Assembly: GCF_003473485.1 (NCBI RefSeq)
Contig: NC_053045.1
Coordinates: 36,802,494-36,866,493, forward strand
Reading direction: 5' to 3'
Length of the DNA: 64,000 nucleotides
DNA from: Medicago truncatula
Taxonomy: Eukaryota > Streptophyta > Magnoliopsida > Fabales > Fabaceae
The notes below the pieces were generated by a model. The model did no database searches. It saw only the letters and a program-made list of their open reading frames with translations, and was not told the DNA's origin. The position numbers and the translations under genes were made by a program. Positions 61,117-64,000 of this stretch are shown here, piece after piece (positions within the stretch are counted from its first letter, which is position 1; each line of letters opens with the position of its first letter).

Positions 61117-61390
61117 GCGAAATTAACCGCATAACCTAGCTTCACTCGATTACACATAAACCTCGTGAGACTGTGAGTTATGTCTGATAAAGATCTACCC
61201 CAGTTTTTTATGCAAATTTGGGAAGCTTCAGTAGCCATTTATGTCGCTACCTTGTTACATATCTCAAGTAACTGCTTTGTAGTGGGTATGCCTTTAGCAG
61301 CAAGTTCTTCAGTATCTCCTCAGACAAAATCAAGCACCTTGTTTTCACTGTAGTTGTCTTGTCTGGTGATGCAATATATGAAGCAAAATA
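61117..61390 (-). pseudogene. PKSB-like exon 2 relic (segmental duplicate)
   Basis: Matches about 49300-49560 of the PKS gene. On the minus strand it keeps CAAATTTGCATAAAAAACTG-type sequence encoding ASQICIKNWGRSLSDITH, near-identical to ASQVCIKNWGGSLSDITH, and the acceptor side CAAGACAACTACAGTGAAAAC. Several small insertions and deletions shift the frame, an internal ~10-base gap is visible in the serine-ladder region, and everything after the SSSEAR region is lost, including all three catalytic residues. It has the same orientation relative to ERD2-like and XIP as the intact locus. Confidence 0.88.
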
Positions 61391-61870
61391 AACAGTGGAT
61401 CATTTAAATTCAATTGTAATGAATCAATTTTGCAAAGATTAATTCCATTTAAAATATAACTATTCAAACGCGCAACTAAACTTACACTGAGAACTACAAG
61501 TATCTGTATTGTCTTAACTCAAATTATATGTTGATTGATACTTGTTTTGAAAGCTGTAGCTATATAATTGTATTTGCTGTGTTGTAAGAAAAGAGATAAT
61601 AGGCGAAGGTATATGTTTTTTTAATTGACAGAGTGGAGGAGGATAGGGGGGTGTATTGACCGCTTTCGCCGCAGCCGTTGAGTGGACCATAGGGAAGCTA
61701 CACGGTGAAGGTGTCCTTCGAATCTTCGATTGTTTAAGGTTGTGTGGAGAGCATTTAGCGTAAAACAAAACCAAAGTCTTGGTACAAGTGAGGGTACACA
61801 CCATCAAGATACTATCCAATACCAATTAAACTCAATATTATTATCTTATACACATATTTTATATTTTGTT
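61391..61870. other. Spacer between PKS relic and XIP copy 2
   Basis: A GC-richer patch at 61630-61760 (GCTTTCGCCGCAGCCGTTGA, GGAAGCTACACGGTGAAGG) is unlike the surrounding DNA. A 103-codon minus frame crosses it. I do not recognise it and find no splice or family support. Confidence 0.45.
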
Positions 61871-62089
61871 ACCTAATTTTTAATTAATTTGACTGCCGGA
61901 CTGCAGAGTTTCAAAGGTTCCACAAATTGGCATAGTTCTAAGTGAAAGAGTTGGAAAAAACTAGAAATTTTCTCCTTGTTTTGTAGGAAAGTTTAAGTGA
62001 ATATTCAGTTAGCTCAAGCATATTCATTTCTTAGACATTCACGCTGCTACACGATTCCAACACTCATTAGTTAACTTACATGACTATTA

Positions 62090-62109
62090 ACGTCATTGCA
62101 TTATAAGTA
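62090..62109 (+). promoter_or_regulatory. XIP copy 2 core promoter: ACGTCA plus TATA-like box
   Basis: ACGTCA (62090-62095) and TTATAAGTAA (62101-62110) keep the same spacing as in copy 1. The TATA box is changed from TATAAATA to TATAAGTA, which may weaken it. Confidence 0.5.
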
Positions 62110-62248
62110 ACATTTTGTAGTGAGCATTGTCCTAACCCCCTCAAGGGTTGTTATCAACTGTCAATCACAGCATAAACAAATAATGATCCTTATGACCTTA
62201 TCCTTTTCTTAATATACAAGATAGTTAGTTGATAACATAAAACTCTCG

Positions 62249-63682
62249 ATGTCTGTTCAGACCTGCGATAGAATTTGTTTGGCGCCCAAAAACCCTTTAA
62301 AAGGGAAGTTTGGGACCTCTATTGGAGCACATGAGATTTTCAGCCCAGAGGTAATGACTAAACACAAATGTCAATAATTATACATTCTTTCTTTGACAAG
62401 ATTATACATTTTCTCTTGGTCTCATATATTCTACGTTTTATTTTGAGTTTGTTACAATTAAATAACTTAAAAACCTCTTGTAATACAACCTTTTTAATAA
62501 TAACGTGTTGTTGTGTTATGAAACACAACTATAAATCATTTGTTAGTACAATTTTTCCCCTTTGCCGACAATACCATAATACGATGAGGAAGACATACCA
62601 CGTGTAAGTACTCGCCCGATCGATGTTACTATTGTCTTTGTACCATGAACATTCTTTCAAGAGAAGTATATTTTTTGGTCAAATTCAGCAGAAGTGTATA
62701 ACCAAGTAGAGACTTAAGTAGATAATGAACTTTGATTTTTTCCAAAAGAAAGTAGATAATGAACTTATTGTTCTAGTATCACTAGCCTAGTATATGAAAT
62801 AATTACAATCCCTTTTTTCACCTTCTCTTTTAGACATGGAAAGCAGCTTTGACAGAACTAGTGGCAACAGCCTCTCTAATGTTCACCTTGACTAGCTCCA
62901 TTATTGCATGCTTGGACTCACACGAAGTTGATCCTAAGCTTATTGTTCCCTTTGTAGTTTTCATCATAGCCTTCTTATTCTTAATTGTGACAGTTCCTCT
63001 ATCTGGTGGCCACATGAGTCCTGTTTTCACATGCATAGCTGTTCTAAAAGGTGTTGTCACTCTTTCTCGTGCAGTCCTTTACGTCTTGGCACAATGCATT
63101 GGCTCAACAATTGGCTTCTATATACTAAACTGTGTAATGGATCCAAAATTAATAAATACATATTCATTGGGAGGTTGTGCTATTGGTGGCAAAGAACTCA
63201 ATTCTAGTATTAATCAGCATGATGCTTTGTTATTGGAATTCTCTTGTACATTTTTGGTACTCTTTTTGGGTGTCACGTTAGGTTTTGACAAAAAGATGTC
63301 AAAGAATTTGGGGTTGACAATGGTATGCTTGGTGATAGCTGGTGCCATGGCATTGGCAGTTTTTGTGTCGATAACTATAACGGGTCGGGCCGGTTATGCT
63401 GGTGTTGGGCTAAACCCGGCAAGATGCTTAGGCGCGGCGTTGATTCATGGAGGCTCGTTATGGAATGGTCATTGGGTTTTTTGGGTTGGACCTATCTTGG
63501 CATGTTTAATCTATTATAGTATCTCTATCAACCTACCAAAGGAGGGTTTGGTTTGGGTGGATGGAGAATATGATATCTTAAAGTTGGCTCTTGGTTCTTG
63601 CGCAACTATTCATAATGGTGATGTTTCAGATGATATCACAATAGAAGGAAGTGGAGCTGGCTTTCAAGAAGGTCATGTATGA
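62249..63682 (+). CDS. X-intrinsic protein (XIP aquaporin), copy 2, 316 aa
   Basis: Tandem paralogue of the XIP gene at 57396-58675. Exons 62249-62350 and 62834-63682; the intron is at the same place but 483 rather than 290 bases long. SPV replaces the first NPA (residues 96-98 in SGGHMSPVF), and NPARC is at 228-232. The start used is the ATG of MSVQTCDRICL; bases upstream that correspond to the copy 1 N-terminus contain stops, so the N-terminus is 14 residues shorter. Differences from copy 1 near the pore include FTCIAVLKG for FTFIAALKG, ITITGRAGYAG for ITVSGRTGYAG, and GGKELNSS for GDKGLNSS in the long loop. The acidic C-terminal tail ends FQEGHV. Both copies look functional. Confidence 0.9.
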
Positions 63683-64000
63683 AAAGAGATGATAAACTTT
63701 GTGACTTCGTTGTCACTCACATACTAATAATAGTTGGTTTAAGGGAAGGAAAATGATATCCCATTCACTTTTCCCCCAACAACATGTGAGTTTTTAAAGT
63801 ATATACATTACTCAATATATAATTATGACTTGTTTGATTGTGTTTTTGCTTTTTAGTATTTGATAATTGTTTGATGTCTACCTCTAAAAAAAAATGTTTG
63901 ATGTCTAGAAAATATTTCAATTGAAATTATTAAGTGAAACACATAAATATCCGTTTTATTGTTTTTTAATAATGAAAATTTTAGATGAGTTGAGTTTTAA
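63683..64000. other. XIP copy 2 3' UTR and AT-rich flank
   Basis: The first ~95 bases match the 3' UTR of copy 1 (58676-58770), including ACTTTGTGACTTCGTTGTCA, which can form a small GTGAC/GTCAC hairpin. Beyond about 63780 nothing is recognised. Confidence 0.6.

Noticed and set aside
61514-61825. 103-codon minus-strand frame
   Set aside because: No recognisable family, proline-rich patch only, no promoter or splice support.

Overview
The window is nuclear DNA of a dicot plant, most likely a legume close to Medicago truncatula. The reasons are very AT-rich intergenic DNA, short GT-AG introns, dense MITEs, solo LTRs, LINEs and SINE heads, and a tandem pair of X-intrinsic proteins, an aquaporin subfamily present in legumes and poplar but missing from Brassicaceae and grasses. 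The species is inferred, not proven. All exon coordinates below were read by eye from splice sites and reading-frame continuity.

Layout: (1) 1-9.76 kb, minus: 5' part of a MAP3K-epsilon kinase gene whose 3' half lies beyond base 1. (2) 9.8-14.3 kb: gene-free DNA with two copies of a dispersed repeat and a LINE RNase H remnant. (3) 14.3-16.6 kb, plus: bHLH121-type transcription factor. (4) 17.9-21.6 kb: three small membrane-protein genes. (5) 21.8-23.5 kb: a tandem duplication and two Harbinger-type elements. (6) 23.5-33.4 kb, minus: a 10-exon URB2/NPA2 ribosome-biogenesis gene. (7) 33.5-37.3 kb: third copy of the dispersed repeat and a 5'-truncated LINE with target-site duplication. (8) 38.0-41.1 kb, plus: neutral invertase (GH100). 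(9) 41.1-45.2 kb: gene-free, with a TIR element that carries a minisatellite. (10) 45.4-48.1 kb, plus: ERD2-like receptor. (11) 48.5-49.8 kb, minus: LAP5/PKSB-type III polyketide synthase. (12) 50-57 kb: a transposon graveyard with nested insertions. (13) 57.4-63.7 kb: two XIP aquaporin genes flanking a single-exon membrane-protein gene and decayed ERD2-like and PKS fragments.

The most informative structure is a segmental tandem duplication. The order ERD2-like exon 5 (+), PKS (-), XIP (+) at 47.8-58.8 kb recurs at 60.9-63.8 kb. In the second copy only XIP survives intact; ERD2-like and PKS are short relics. The two XIP genes share promoter, coding and 3' UTR sequence.

No operon-like system is present. 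The genes are ordinary plant housekeeping and developmental genes: signalling, iron-responsive transcription, rRNA processing, sugar cleavage, secretory-pathway retrieval, sporopollenin-type polyketide synthesis and small-solute transport. I found no RNA genes and no CRISPR array.
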